Positions 26,174-35,312 are shown, numbered from the stretch's first letter. The stretch is 64,000 nt of DNA from Hyphomonas sp. (GCF_016125515.1 NZ_WGLO01000011.1:100390-164389), one strand, 5' to 3'. Notes: generated from the letters alone by a model not told the origin. Translations and numbers: made by a program.

Positions 26174-26201
26174 ACGATAACGCTGAAGGCCGGTATGTCA
26201 A
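26174..26201 (-). promoter_or_regulatory. Candidate bchF promoter
   Basis: On the minus strand, TTGACA (26201-26196), a 16-base spacer and TATCGT (26179-26174), about 17 bases before the GTG of bchF. The -35 element lies inside the PpsR-like box at 26196-26213, which would let the repressor block RNA polymerase. The same spacer is seen at bchC and crtE. Confidence 0.5.
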
Positions 26202-26213
26202 TCTGTGTTGACG
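26196..26213. promoter_or_regulatory. PpsR/CrtJ-like box upstream of bchF
   Basis: TGT-CAATCTGTGTTG-ACG, one mismatch from the consensus TGT-N12-ACA, with the inner TGTCA/TGACg symmetry of strong sites. I see no second box at 8-bp spacing here. Confidence 0.6.
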
Positions 26214-26551
26214 ACTATCGAAATAGACACTTTTTCGATTTTTTGGGCCGTTTTCTGCCAAAAAAACGCCGATTCAGATGGATTCGGCACAAAACCCATG
26301 ATACCGAAGCTCTAGAAGAGGGAGTTGGCCGTTCAAGATTTCTTGCCCGCGTTGACGTTGCACCCTCGGAATTTCGGCCTGATGCGCTCCCACGCATACT
26401 GCCCGTGATCGCTTGTTCAACCGGACGAGTGGGTCACCAACGACAGACCGGCGCCAGAAGTATGCGCCGAAAATGGTGAGTAAGAAAAAAGCGACGCAAA
26501 GCGTAACGCAGTGAGGGCGGTTGCGTAACTGTAGCCGCTTGGGAGGACGGG

Positions 26552-27466
26552 ATGGCGCTCAATCAAAAGCCCGATCATTGGGATCATCAATTCGACGGAC
26601 CGGATGCGCCGAAGCGGCCCGTGCCATTTTTGGTCGGCCTCTGGCGCCAGATCGGCTCGGAACTTCAACCGCGCCGCTCGCTGGCAGACGAGCCTGAACT
26701 TTTTGAAGCGCTCGAGTCGGAGATCATTCCCCGGTTGATGATCGCCAGTCATCTTCCCAACGCCTACCCGATGCTGGTGCGTTCGGAATCCCAGGCACCA
26801 CAGTCCGCCTTTTCCGCGCGCGATCGCAGCACATTCATGGATGCGCTGCTGACCGACGATGCAAGCCTGGTCAGCGCGGTTGCCAACGCACATCTCGCCA
26901 ACGGGCGCGATGCAAGCACAATCCTCATGGAACTTTTCGCCTGGGCGGCGCGGGAACTTGGCGACCTCTGGAGCGATGACCGTGTGAGTTTCGTGGATGT
27001 AACGGTCGGGCTGTGCCGGCTTCACGAAGCGCTGCACCGTTTCTCCGAACAGGCGGGGGCACCCTTCCTGTCGGAAGACCCTGAAGCCCCGAGCATCCTG
27101 ATTGCAAGCGCCCCCGGTGAACAGCACGTCTTCGGTGTACTGATGGCCGGTGAATTCTTCCGGCAGAAGGGCTGGTCAGTGACCACCGACACTTCGGGGG
27201 ACGCCGGCAATTTGACCCGTTTGCTGGCAGCGCGGCAATTTGACATCGCAGGGATCTCCGCCTCACACGATGGCGTAGTGTCCGGATTGGCGGACCTGGT
27301 GCAGGCAATGCGGAAAGCCTCGCGAAACCGGGCCGTAAAGATCCTCGTGGGCGGCTTCATATTTGAACAGAATCCGCACCTGGCGCACCAATTGGGCGCA
27401 GATGGAATGGCAGGAAAGGGGCTGGATGCGCCTGACCTTGCAAGGAATATGTTGGCAATGTCATAG
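26552..27466 (+). CDS. ppaA: PpaA/AerR, cobalamin-binding antirepressor of PpsR
   Basis: A 304-residue protein with a C-terminal B12-binding domain (about 180-300: ILIASAPGEQHVFGVL, then GWSVTTDTSG and FDIAGISASHDG). PpaA/AerR counteracts PpsR/CrtJ, and in Rhodobacter this depends on hydroxocobalamin formed in light. The helical part (FAWAARELGDLW, FVDVTVGLCRLHEALHRF) is the typical upper-face module. The gene next to ppsR is the usual neighbour. The start codon follows a good ribosome site. Confidence 0.9.
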   Translation: MALNQKPDHWDHQFDGPDAPKRPVPFLVGLWRQIGSELQPRRSLADEPELFEALESEIIPRLMIASHLPNAYPMLVRSESQAPQSAFSARDRSTFMDALLTDDASLVSAVANAHLANGRDASTILMELFAWAARELGDLWSDDRVSFVDVTVGLCRLHEALHRFSEQAGAPFLSEDPEAPSILIASAPGEQHVFGVLMAGEFFRQKGWSVTTDTSGDAGNLTRLLAARQFDIAGISASHDGVVSGLADLVQAMRKASRNRAVKILVGGFIFEQNPHLAHQLGADGMAGKGLDAPDLARNMLAMS

Positions 27467-27517
27467 TCGGGCTGCTAGGGGCTCAGGGGTCAACTCGCAG
27501 TCTTATTTGGACCGATA

Positions 27518-28942
27518 ATGAATGCTTCTTCGCACTCGTCGCCGTCGAAATTCTCGTTCAGCGACGTTGAAAGCCATTTGACGGGGCTCGATGCTCAAAC
27601 GGTCGCGCGACTGATTGAACAATCATCGGATATTGCAGTCATTATCGAGAACGGTCTCGTCAAGGATGTGGCCGTCGCATCTGAAGACCTGCGCAAGTCC
27701 GGGTTCGCGGAAGGCTGGATCGGCCGACCCTGGATCGACACGGTTTCGGTCGATAGCCGGCTGAAAGTCGAGGCGATGCTGAAGAGCACTGATTCTGCCG
27801 CCTCGGTTCGTCCCCGTCAGTTAAATCACCCTTCCGGCGGCGTGCGTGACATCCTGGTGTCTTACCGGACCATTCGGACCCAGGCGTCCGGGCCGGTGAT
27901 CGCGCTCGGCCGCGACCTGCGCGAAGTCGCCGAACTCCAGCAGCGCCTGGTCCGTGCCCAGCAGGATATCGAGCGGGACTATGCACGCCTTCGCAAGGCC
28001 GAGTCGCGCTACAAGATGGTGTTCGAAGCGGTCAGCGAACCCATCCTGATTGTCACATCGGACGAACTGATCGTCGAAGCGGCCAACCGGGCTGCGGGAC
28101 TTGTTCTTGGCGTGGAACCGGAACGGCTCGCAAGGACAGATTTTGCGGAGCTCTTCTCGGCGCGCGGTACGCGCGCCGTCGAACGGATGGTCGCCAAGGC
28201 GATCGCCAGTGGCGCGGCCACGGCCGACAAGACCGAGCTCGCCACCGGAAAGAGCGTGAACCTGACCGCGTCGGTTTTCGGGAATGGCGCCGATGCGCGC
28301 CTGGTCGTGAAAATCGTTGATGGCTCGAAAAGCCGCACCAAGAGCGAAAACAGCCGCGACCAGCTATTGCGTGCGCTGGAGCAATTGCCGGATGCTTTCA
28401 TTGTGACCGATGATGAGCTTCGCATTCTCGCGGCAAACCGGGCCTTCCTCGAAATGGTCAACCTCAGCGACGAAGAGCAGGCATCCGGCGCGCGGCTGTC
28501 GCAATATCTCGGGCGCTCGACAACCGATCTGAACGTCCTTGTCTCCACGCTGAAAGCCAATGGCACAGCGCGCAACTTTGCGACGGTGCTGCGCGACCGG
28601 TTCAATACCGAAGAACAGGTCGAAGTCGCAGCGGTGTCGACCGGCGATTCGAAGCCGACCTACTACGCTTTTTCGGTCCGTGTCGTGACGCGCCGGTTCC
28701 AGACCGAGCCTGCGCCCGGCGAAGAACTGCCCAGATCGGTGGAGCACCTGACCAATCTGGTCGGACGTATGCCGCTGAAGGATATTGTGCGCGACTCGAC
28801 CACGCTGATCGAGCGTCTGTGTATCGAGGCGGCCCTCAAGCTGACCGATGACAATCGCGCCTCGGCCGCCGAGATTCTGGGGCTCAGCCGGCAAGGGCTG
28901 TATTCGAAACTGAAACGCTTCGGAATCGACGACAAAGCCTGA
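27518..28942 (+). CDS. ppsR: Transcriptional repressor PpsR/CrtJ
   Basis: Redox- and light-controlled repressor of bch, crt and puc genes that binds TGT-N12-ACA. The 474 residues hold PAS domains (roughly 25-140, 160-270, 285-400), a coiled-coil-like linker (ELQQRLVRAQQDIERDYARL near 147-166) and a C-terminal FIS-type helix-turn-helix (about 440-470, AAEILGLSRQGLYSKLKRFG). The only cysteine I see is C435, just before the HTH, matching Cys420 of CrtJ; the second cysteine of CrtJ/PpsR (Cys249/251) has no counterpart. It lies 51 bases after ppaA, on the same strand. Confidence 0.95.
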   Translation: MNASSHSSPSKFSFSDVESHLTGLDAQTVARLIEQSSDIAVIIENGLVKDVAVASEDLRKSGFAEGWIGRPWIDTVSVDSRLKVEAMLKSTDSAASVRPRQLNHPSGGVRDILVSYRTIRTQASGPVIALGRDLREVAELQQRLVRAQQDIERDYARLRKAESRYKMVFEAVSEPILIVTSDELIVEAANRAAGLVLGVEPERLARTDFAELFSARGTRAVERMVAKAIASGAATADKTELATGKSVNLTASVFGNGADARLVVKIVDGSKSRTKSENSRDQLLRALEQLPDAFIVTDDELRILAANRAFLEMVNLSDEEQASGARLSQYLGRSTTDLNVLVSTLKANGTARNFATVLRDRFNTEEQVEVAAVSTGDSKPTYYAFSVRVVTRRFQTEPAPGEELPRSVEHLTNLVGRMPLKDIVRDSTTLIERLCIEAALKLTDDNRASAAEILGLSRQGLYSKLKRFGIDDKA

Positions 28943-28995
28943 TTCCCGATCGTCAGGATCTGTATACGGACGGATTCTCGAGGCAATCTCGATCG

Positions 28996-29039
28996 CGTCA
29001 ATCCAGATTGACACTATGAGCTGTCAACATTAGCGTAAG
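28996..29039. promoter_or_regulatory. Paired PpsR-like boxes upstream of bchG
   Basis: Box 1 (28996-29013) is CGT-N12-ACA, one mismatch from consensus and containing a GTCAATC-CA-GATTGAC palindrome. Box 2 (29022-29039) begins with TGTCAA but ends AAG. They are separated by 8 bases, so the inner half-sites read TTGACA-N8-TGTCAA. Side-by-side binding of two PpsR dimers is the expected mode. Confidence 0.6.
29008..29036 (+). promoter_or_regulatory. Candidate bchG promoter
   Basis: TTGACA (29008-29013), 17-base spacer, TAGCGT (29031-29036), inside the PpsR boxes. The end of the -10 hexamer is six bases before the bchG ATG, so a transcript would start at or near the start codon (leaderless). Confidence 0.45.
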
Positions 29040-29042
29040 CTG

Positions 29043-29957
29043 ATGCTGCAGACGCCGATCACCGTGCCGTCCCGACAGCTGCCGAGGCCGGCAGCTGTAT
29101 TGGAACTTTTCAAGCCGGTCACGTGGTTTGCGGCCATGTGGGCCTTCATGTGTGGCGCCGTGTCGAGCGGCCAGCCCTTCTTCGGAAACCTGCACTTCAT
29201 CCTCGGCGGCATGCTGCTGGCCGGACCGATGGTGTGCGCGTCCAGCCAGGCCGTGAACGACTGGTACGACCGGCATGTCGACGCCATCAACGAGCCGGAT
29301 CGCCCGATCCCTTCGGGACGGATTCCGGGTCGATGGGGGCTTTATCTTGCGATCATCTGGTCGAGCCTGTCGCTGCTGCTCGGCCTGGCGCTGGGCATCT
29401 GGGCCTTTGCCGCCACCTGCGTCGCAGTGTTTCTCGCCTGGGCCTACAGCGCCCCGCCCCTGCGCCTCAAACTGAATGGCTGGTGGGGCAATGCGGCGGT
29501 GGGAATTTCCTATGAAGGTATCTCATGGTTCACCGGCGCCGCGGTGCTGCTCGGGACGCTGCCGCATCCGTATGTGCTGTTCCTGGCGCTCGCCTATTCG
29601 GTAGGCGCACACGGGATCATGACACTCAACGATTTCAAGTCGATCGAGGGTGACCGCCGGATGGGCGTGCGCTCGCTGCCGGCCCAGCTGGGCCCGGACC
29701 GGGCCGCGGTGCTCGCCTGTGTCGTCATGGGGGCGGCCCAGATTGCAGTGATCTTCATGCTCGCCGGGATCGGCCGGCCCTGGCACGCCGTGATGATTAT
29801 CGGCCTGCTTTGCGCCCAGATCCTGCTGATGATCGACCTGCTGAGCGATCCGCGCGGCAAGGCCATCTGGTACAGCGCGACCGGCGTGACCTTGTTCGTG
29901 CTGGGCATGCTGGTGAGCGCCTTCGCGGTGGCGCCCTGGTCGGCCGCCGCAGGATGA
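29043..29957 (+). CDS. bchG: Bacteriochlorophyll a synthase (geranylgeranyl transferase)
   Basis: UbiA-type prenyltransferase that esterifies bacteriochlorophyllide a with geranylgeranyl-PP. 304 residues, about 8-9 membrane helices. The first Asp-rich motif NDWYDRHVDAINEPDRPIP (near 76-94) and the second LNDFKSIEGDRRMG (near 198-211) are both present. No Shine-Dalgarno site is visible before the ATG, in line with a leaderless start. Its stop overlaps the next gene (ATGA). Confidence 0.96.
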   Translation: MLQTPITVPSRQLPRPAAVLELFKPVTWFAAMWAFMCGAVSSGQPFFGNLHFILGGMLLAGPMVCASSQAVNDWYDRHVDAINEPDRPIPSGRIPGRWGLYLAIIWSSLSLLLGLALGIWAFAATCVAVFLAWAYSAPPLRLKLNGWWGNAAVGISYEGISWFTGAAVLLGTLPHPYVLFLALAYSVGAHGIMTLNDFKSIEGDRRMGVRSLPAQLGPDRAAVLACVVMGAAQIAVIFMLAGIGRPWHAVMIIGLLCAQILLMIDLLSDPRGKAIWYSATGVTLFVLGMLVSAFAVAPWSAAAG

Positions 29958-31330
29958 ACGCCGGCGCCTCCCCTGCCCTGGGCTGGATCGGAATCATCCG
30001 GCTGGGCCTCGTGCAGACCTCTCTCGGCGCGATCGTGATCCTGATGACCTCGACACTGAACCGCGTGATGGCGGTGGAGCTTGGGCTCGCTGCGGCGATC
30101 CCGGGTTTCCTTGTCGGCTGGCACTATGCGGTCCAGATGTCCCGTCCCCGCTGGGGCTACGGCGCAGATGCCGGCGGACGGCGCGCGCCCTGGATTCTCG
30201 GCGGGATCTGCGTACTGGCAGCCGGCGCAATCTCAGCCGCCTTCGCGGCATCCTTGCTGACATCGACATTCTGGGGCGGGCTCCTCTTATCCGTCGTCGC
30301 CTACAGCCTGATCGGAATCGGCGTCGGCGCCGCAGGCACGAACCTGCTGGCCCTGCTTGCGATCCGCACGGCGCCCTCCCGCAAGGCTGCTGCAGCCGCG
30401 ATTGTCTGGATCATGATGATCGTGGGTTTTGTGCTGACGGCGGGTATTGGCGGCGGCTTCCTGAAGCCCTTCAGTTTCGAGCGCCTTATCCTTGTTACGG
30501 CGAGCGTTTCGGCGATTGCAATCAGTGTCACGGCGCTTGCCCTCTGGGGGCTCGACCCCGTCCACAAACCGCCCACACGTCGGGACGGACTTGTGGACTC
30601 TCCGGGCCGGAATCCGGCATTCCGTGACGCACTTCGCGAGACCTGGGCCGACCCGCAGGCGCGCCGTTTCACGGTCTTCGTTTTTGTCTCGATGCTGGCC
30701 TACAGCGCGCAGGACCTTGTGTTGGAACCCTTCGCGGGACTCGTGCACGGCTATGACGCCGGCGCCTCGACCCAGCTTGCAGGGCTTCAGAACATGGGCA
30801 CGCTGGCGGGCATGATCCTGACCGCCATTGTGGGCACGGCGTTCGGCAGATCCCGCGCCGGTTTCATGCGGGCCTGGACGGTCGGCGGCTGTGTGGCATC
30901 GGCCGCCGCGCTGATCGCGCTCGCTCTGGGAACCGATGCCTTTGGCGCACGCTGGCCACTGGTGGCGAATGTCGTTGCCCTCGGCACCGCCAATGGCGCC
31001 TTCGCGGTTGCGGCCATCGGCTCTATGATGACACTGGCCAGCGCCGGGCCCAAAAACCGCGAAGGGACGCGGATGGGATTGTGGGGCGCCGCACAAGCCA
31101 TCGCCTTCGGTCTTGGAGGCTTTCTCGGGGCGGCCGCCGTCGACTTGGCGCGCCTCGTCTTCGACACGCCTGCCCCGGCCTTCGCATTGGTATTTGCCGC
31201 GGAAGGACTGACCTTCCTGATTGCGGCGGCGCTCGCCGTGCGCGTCGGCCGCACCGACGCCGACACCCTGCGCCTGCCTGCCCTTCCCAGCGGCGAATTC
31301 CTGGCCGTTCGAACCGGAGAAACATCATGA
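29954..31330 (+). CDS. PucC/BCH2-family protein between bchG and bchP
   Basis: A 458-residue polytopic (about 12 helices) relative of LhaA and PucC, typical of the bchG-orf-bchP arrangement (called bchP2, orf428 or pucC-like in other clusters). Motifs: STLNRVMAVELGLAAAIPGFL, RPRWGYGADAGGRRAPWI. The ATG at 29954 overlaps the bchG stop; the open frame before it is bchG in another frame. Probably involved in delivery or assembly of bacteriochlorophyll into antenna proteins. There is no LH2 operon here, so a role limited to LH1 is likely. Confidence 0.88.
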   Translation: MNAGASPALGWIGIIRLGLVQTSLGAIVILMTSTLNRVMAVELGLAAAIPGFLVGWHYAVQMSRPRWGYGADAGGRRAPWILGGICVLAAGAISAAFAASLLTSTFWGGLLLSVVAYSLIGIGVGAAGTNLLALLAIRTAPSRKAAAAAIVWIMMIVGFVLTAGIGGGFLKPFSFERLILVTASVSAIAISVTALALWGLDPVHKPPTRRDGLVDSPGRNPAFRDALRETWADPQARRFTVFVFVSMLAYSAQDLVLEPFAGLVHGYDAGASTQLAGLQNMGTLAGMILTAIVGTAFGRSRAGFMRAWTVGGCVASAAALIALALGTDAFGARWPLVANVVALGTANGAFAVAAIGSMMTLASAGPKNREGTRMGLWGAAQAIAFGLGGFLGAAAVDLARLVFDTPAPAFALVFAAEGLTFLIAAALAVRVGRTDADTLRLPALPSGEFLAVRTGETS

Positions 31331-32541
31331 GCCATCCCGATACAGACGAACTCTACGACTGCGTCGTCGTGGGCGGCGGGCCTGCGGGTGCAACCGCAGC
31401 CCATGATCTCGCGCGATCCGGACGGCGCGTCCTCCTGCTGGACAAGGCCGGGCGGATCAAGCCCTGCGGCGGTGCGATTCCCCCGCGGCTGATCCAGGAC
31501 TTCGAGATTCCGGAGAGCCTGCTGGTGGCCCGCGCCCGGGCGGCGCGAATGGTGGCGCCCTCCGGACGCACGGTGGACATGCCGGTCGAAGGTGGGGCAG
31601 TTGGCATGGTGGACCGCGAGCATTTTGACGAATGGCTGCGGGTACGCGCGGCCAAGGCAGGCTGCGACCGGCGTGCCGGAAGCTTCATGACGATCGAACG
31701 CGGCAGCGATGGCACTGCGACGGTCGTCTACCAGGCCAAGGATGAGGATGCAGGCACACTCAAGATCCGTACACGCACCGTCATCGGCGCGGATGGTGCG
31801 AAATCGCGCGTTGCCGCCGAAGCGATTCCGGGCGGCGGCGAAACCAAATGCGTGTTTGCTTATCACGAGATCATCCGTTCGCCCGCGCCGACCGACGGGT
31901 TCGATCCGGCGCGCTGCGACATCTACTATCAGGGCCGCCTGTCACCCGATTTCTATGCCTGGGTCTTCCCGCACGGCGAGACCACGAGCGTGGGCGTCGG
32001 CAGTGCGAACAAAGGCTTTTCGCTCCGCGATGCGATCCGGACCCTGCGCAAGGATATCGGTCTCGACGGCGCCGAACTGGTACGCAAGGAAGGCGCACCG
32101 ATCCCGTTGAAACCGCTCAAGCGCTGGGACAATGGCCGCGACGTGATCCTTGCAGGTGACGCAGCAGGCGTGGTGGCGCCGGCATCCGGTGAAGGCATCT
32201 ACTACGCCATGCTGGGCGGACGCGAGGCCGCAATGGCCATCAGCGAACTACTCGAGACCGGAAATGTCCGGGCGCTGGCCGGTGCGCGCAAGCGCTACAT
32301 GAAGGCGCACGGGCAAGTGTTCATGATCCTCGGGATCATGCAGCATTTCTGGTACCGCTCGGACAAGCGGCGCGAAGGATTTGTTGCCATGTGCAATGAC
32401 AAGGACGTGCAGCGCCTGACCTGGGACGCCTATCTTAACAAGCGGCTCGGAAAACCGGATCACATGGCCCATCTCAAGATTTTCCTGAAGGACACCGCGC
32501 ACTTGCTCGGACTTGCCCCGGCGCGGCCTGAACGCACGTGA
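31327..32541 (+). CDS. bchP: Geranylgeranyl reductase
   Basis: FAD-dependent enzyme reducing the geranylgeranyl tail to phytyl, with 404 residues from the ATG at 31327 (overlap with the previous stop). The dinucleotide motif VVVGGGPAGATAAHDLARSG is at about residues 13-32, followed by KPCGGAIP; GDAAGVVAPASGEGIYYAM is the second FAD contact. The order bchG-pucC-like-bchP is standard. Confidence 0.96.
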   Translation: MSHPDTDELYDCVVVGGGPAGATAAHDLARSGRRVLLLDKAGRIKPCGGAIPPRLIQDFEIPESLLVARARAARMVAPSGRTVDMPVEGGAVGMVDREHFDEWLRVRAAKAGCDRRAGSFMTIERGSDGTATVVYQAKDEDAGTLKIRTRTVIGADGAKSRVAAEAIPGGGETKCVFAYHEIIRSPAPTDGFDPARCDIYYQGRLSPDFYAWVFPHGETTSVGVGSANKGFSLRDAIRTLRKDIGLDGAELVRKEGAPIPLKPLKRWDNGRDVILAGDAAGVVAPASGEGIYYAMLGGREAAMAISELLETGNVRALAGARKRYMKAHGQVFMILGIMQHFWYRSDKRREGFVAMCNDKDVQRLTWDAYLNKRLGKPDHMAHLKIFLKDTAHLLGLAPARPERT

Positions 32542-33014
32542 GCGGACGACGGCCGCTGCTGATCGCGGGACTGACGGCGCTGGCGACGGCCATCGCCGGC
32601 GGCGCCATGACCCGAATTGATGGCTGGTACCGTGGACTTGAGAAGTCATCACTCAATCCACCCGACTGGCTGTTTGCGCCGGCCTGGACGGTGATCTACG
32701 CCCTAGCGGTGATGGCCGCGACTATAGGTTGGCGCGAAACGCGCAGCAACGCAGACCGGGCCTTGCTGATCAGCCTGTTTTTCATCAACGCGGTTCTGAA
32801 TATCGCCTGGAGCGGTGTCTTCTTCACGCTGCGCCGGCCGGACTGGGCGCTGGCCGAGGTGGCGACGCTCTGGCTGTCCGTCGCCGTGATCGTCGCATTC
32901 CTCGCTGGTTTTTCCCGTCGCGCCAGCTTTCTGATGGTGCCCTATCTCATCTGGGTGTCTTTCGCGGCGTACCTCAATTACAAAGTCGTTGTGCTGAACG
33001 GTCCGTTCGGCTGA
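32538..33014 (+). CDS. tspO: TspO/MBR family tryptophan-rich sensory protein
   Basis: Five-helix membrane protein (158 residues) that in Rhodobacter represses photosynthesis genes in response to oxygen, perhaps through porphyrin efflux. Typical motifs WYRGLEKSSLNPPDWLFAPAW (near 30-50, shown in part) and NIAWSGVFFTLRRPDWALAE. The GTG start at 32538 overlaps the bchP stop. Being inside the bchG operon, its expression is linked to pigment synthesis. Confidence 0.93.
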   Translation: MSGRRPLLIAGLTALATAIAGGAMTRIDGWYRGLEKSSLNPPDWLFAPAWTVIYALAVMAATIGWRETRSNADRALLISLFFINAVLNIAWSGVFFTLRRPDWALAEVATLWLSVAVIVAFLAGFSRRASFLMVPYLIWVSFAAYLNYKVVVLNGPFG

Positions 33015-33039
33015 CTCTCCTGCCCCGGCGAGGACCCGC

Positions 33040-33312
33040 ATGGAACTGAAACCCTGGATGTTCGATGTTGTGTTGATCGGCGTCGCGGCAGAGTTCCTGC
33101 TGCTCGCCTTCCTGCTGGCGCGCAACAGGCATCGCGCGTGGGTGTGGCCCGTGTTCTGGTTCCTGCTGTCGGGCGCGTTGTTGATGACCGCAACGCGCAG
33201 CGCCTTGTCCGGCGTGTCCGATGCCATGATTGGCGCCATCCTGTTCGTCAGCTTGCTGACACATCTGGCCTGCCTGTGGAGTGCCTGGCAGATCATTCGG
33301 CGCCGTCATTGA
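33040..33312 (+). CDS. Small membrane protein of unknown function
   Basis: 90 residues with three hydrophobic segments (about 8-27, 34-52, 60-83) and a basic end (QIIRRRH). It starts 25 bases after tspO, on the same strand, and is followed by a terminator, so it is the last gene of the bchG operon. I do not recognise a family; size and position suggest an accessory membrane protein. Confidence 0.65.
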   Translation: MELKPWMFDVVLIGVAAEFLLLAFLLARNRHRAWVWPVFWFLLSGALLMTATRSALSGVSDAMIGAILFVSLLTHLACLWSAWQIIRRRH

Positions 33313-33332
33313 ACCTGCCGGATAAAAAAAGT

Positions 33333-33355
33333 CGGACCCGGTAGTACCGGGTCCG
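33333..33355. terminator. Terminator between the bchG operon and the puf operon
   Basis: CGGACCCGGTA-G-TACCGGGTCCG, in practice a 9-bp stem with a 5-base loop. On the minus strand it is followed by seven T (33324-33330), so it is a good terminator for pufM. It also ends the plus-strand operon. Confidence 0.85.
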
Positions 33356-33432
33356 GCAAGACAGAACTGGGAGGCTCCAGCTCGAGAGGTCTTGTTGCGA
33401 CGGCCTGACACGGGTCAGGCATCGGCGGCGCC

Positions 33433-34356
33433 TCAGAACTTGGCGAACCCGTTCTCTGCTCCCCAAAGGAACCAGTTATCCACCACCGTGCCCGTCAGCA
33501 GCACGCCGATGCCACCGGTAATCGGGCACAGGATGGCGAACCACCAGGCCCAACGGTGGATGGATTCCATCGAGGCATTGAAGCCCATCGTCCAGCGCCA
33601 GAAGAGTGCGGCGCGTTCAGAGGCTGTACCCCGGTCCGTGATCTGCTCGATCTCGCGTTCACCGCCATAACGGCTGACCGCAAGGATCGTGGCGCCGTGC
33701 ATGGCGAACAGGAGCGCCGACCCGTAGAGGAAGGCGATGGAGAGCATGTGGAACGGATTGTAGAAGAAATTCCCGTAGACCAGCGAGAGATTGTTGGTCC
33801 AGTCGAGATGCGAGAAGATGCCGAAGGGCACCGCCTCGTTCCAGCTGCCCATCATCACGGGACGGATGAATCCCAGAACGAGATAGAGCCAGATCGCGGC
33901 CGCGAAGGCCCAGCACACATGCGTGCCAAGCCCGAGCTGAAGCGCCCGCCGGTAGGAGCGCACCCACCAGAGAATGATGGATGAGGTCAGGAAGAACCCG
34001 GCCATCAGCCACCAACCGCCTTCATTGAGCGGCATGAAAAGCCGGAGCCCGTGTTCTGCAAGCGGTTGGTCCAGTGACAGCCAGGGCAACTGGCCGACGA
34101 ACTTGATCGGATCCCAGCCGACGCTGGCCCACATGTTGAGCCCGATGATCTCTATGGCGATGAAGCCGCAGATCAGGGACATGACGCCCGACCAACCGAG
34201 ATAGAAGGGGCCGAGTTGCGCATCTCCGATCCGGCCGAGCAGGTGGCTGAAGGACGTGATCTTGTAGCGTGGTTCGTCGCCGGCCCCTTCGACCACGCCG
34301 TAATCGGTGTGGCCGCGGACCTGAACCTGGGTGAAGATATTCTGATAATCTGCCAT
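33433..34356 (-). CDS. pufM: Reaction centre M subunit
   Basis: Five-helix core protein that with PufL binds the special pair, accessory pigments, quinones and the non-haem iron. The 307 residues include the expected helices and histidines (for example [25 protein letters not shown], seen in part). There is no C-terminal extension. The start at 34356 follows AGGAGGGTCAGACC. No pufC follows; the next element is a terminator and then genes on the other strand. Confidence 0.98.
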   Translation of the reverse strand: MADYQNIFTQVQVRGHTDYGVVEGAGDEPRYKITSFSHLLGRIGDAQLGPFYLGWSGVMSLICGFIAIEIIGLNMWASVGWDPIKFVGQLPWLSLDQPLAEHGLRLFMPLNEGGWWLMAGFFLTSSIILWWVRSYRRALQLGLGTHVCWAFAAAIWLYLVLGFIRPVMMGSWNEAVPFGIFSHLDWTNNLSLVYGNFFYNPFHMLSIAFLYGSALLFAMHGATILAVSRYGGEREIEQITDRGTASERAALFWRWTMGFNASMESIHRWAWWFAILCPITGGIGVLLTGTVVDNWFLWGAENGFAKF

Positions 34357-34368
34357 GGTCTGACCCTC

Positions 34369-35196
34369 CTATACGCGCCAGATCGCGAGATTCTTCCAGC
34401 CATTCCACCAGTCGATCCAGGAGCCCTCATAGAGCGGACCCGAGATGACGATGCAGATGGCACTCCAGATTCCTGCCGAGAGGGCGAGGAACAGGCCGAG
34501 CCGGTGGATGCCGAGCGTGCCAACGGAGTAGCCGATATAGTCGCGGAAGAACGCATTCTCATGCTCGGGCGTCTTGACCGTCTTTCCGCGTCCGGGATTG
34601 GTCGCTGACAGGACAAGACCGCCATGCATGGCGAGCGCGAGACACGTCGTGAAGAAGAACGTGATCGCGACCATGTGGGCCGGATTGTAGTGGAAGTTGC
34701 CGTAGGAATAGCCGGTGTTCGACACCCAATCGAGGTGGCTCATGATTCCGTATGGGAAGCCGTAGCCCCAGGCGCCCATCAGGAAGGGGCGAATGACAGT
34801 CAGGGTGACGTAAGCCAGGATGGCAACGCTGAACGCGATCGGGACATGGAGACCCATGCCAAGCTTTCGCGAGATCTCGACTTCGCGCAATGCCCATGAA
34901 CCGAAGGCGCCGATGGCGCAGATCGTGACCAGTTGCCAGATGCCCCCGTCCGCCATGGGCGCGAGCTGGAGACCGTATTCGATCGGAGGCGGATCGATGC
35001 TGATCAGCCAGGGATTCCATGTCCCCTCCATCGAGGCGCCCAGGAAGATGAGCGCAGTACCGAGGAAGGCGAAGAAGATTGCCGTTACGCCGAAGAAACC
35101 GACATAGAACGGACCAACCCAGAAGTCGAACATGTCGCCGCCGATCAGCGTGCCACCTCGAATCCGGTATTTTCTTTCAAAATTGAGTAGCGCCAT
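34369..35196 (-). CDS. pufL: Reaction centre L subunit
   Basis: 275 residues, a standard length, with five membrane helices. The pigment-binding region [20 protein letters not shown] contains the conserved histidine. The start [17 protein letters not shown] is typical; the ribosome site AAGGAGCC lies ahead. It is separated from pufA by 116 bases with a strong hairpin. Confidence 0.98.
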   Translation of the reverse strand: MALLNFERKYRIRGGTLIGGDMFDFWVGPFYVGFFGVTAIFFAFLGTALIFLGASMEGTWNPWLISIDPPPIEYGLQLAPMADGGIWQLVTICAIGAFGSWALREVEISRKLGMGLHVPIAFSVAILAYVTLTVIRPFLMGAWGYGFPYGIMSHLDWVSNTGYSYGNFHYNPAHMVAITFFFTTCLALAMHGGLVLSATNPGRGKTVKTPEHENAFFRDYIGYSVGTLGIHRLGLFLALSAGIWSAICIVISGPLYEGSWIDWWNGWKNLAIWRV

Positions 35197-35275
35197 CGCC
35201 GAGGCTCCTTGCTTTGGCGCAAGTCCGGTTCAGCCGGTATCCGCGCGCCGCCATGTCCTTCTTGTGTGTGGTAGC

Positions 35276-35300
35276 GGCGCACGGAACATGTCCGTGCGCC
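35276..35300 (-). ncRNA. mRNA hairpin between pufA and pufL
   Basis: A perfect 10-bp stem (GGCGCACGGA with TCCGTGCGCC, five-base loop) lies just after pufA. In Rhodobacter capsulatus a hairpin here protects the pufBA segment from 3'-5' decay so that LH1 message outlasts pufLM. The same role is inferred here; there is no T-run, so it is not a normal terminator. Confidence 0.7.
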
Positions 35301-35312
35301 ACAACCGATAGT

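Larger units (their letters stand above)
26158..26551. other. Divergent regulatory region between bchF and ppaA
   Basis: 394 bases without a convincing gene. On the minus side it holds a candidate bchF promoter overlapping a PpsR-like box (26174-26213). It is more AT-rich than its surroundings around 26210-26290. Near the plus-strand gene the ribosome site TTGGGAGGACGGG precedes the ppaA ATG. No ppaA promoter could be assigned with confidence. Confidence 0.6.
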
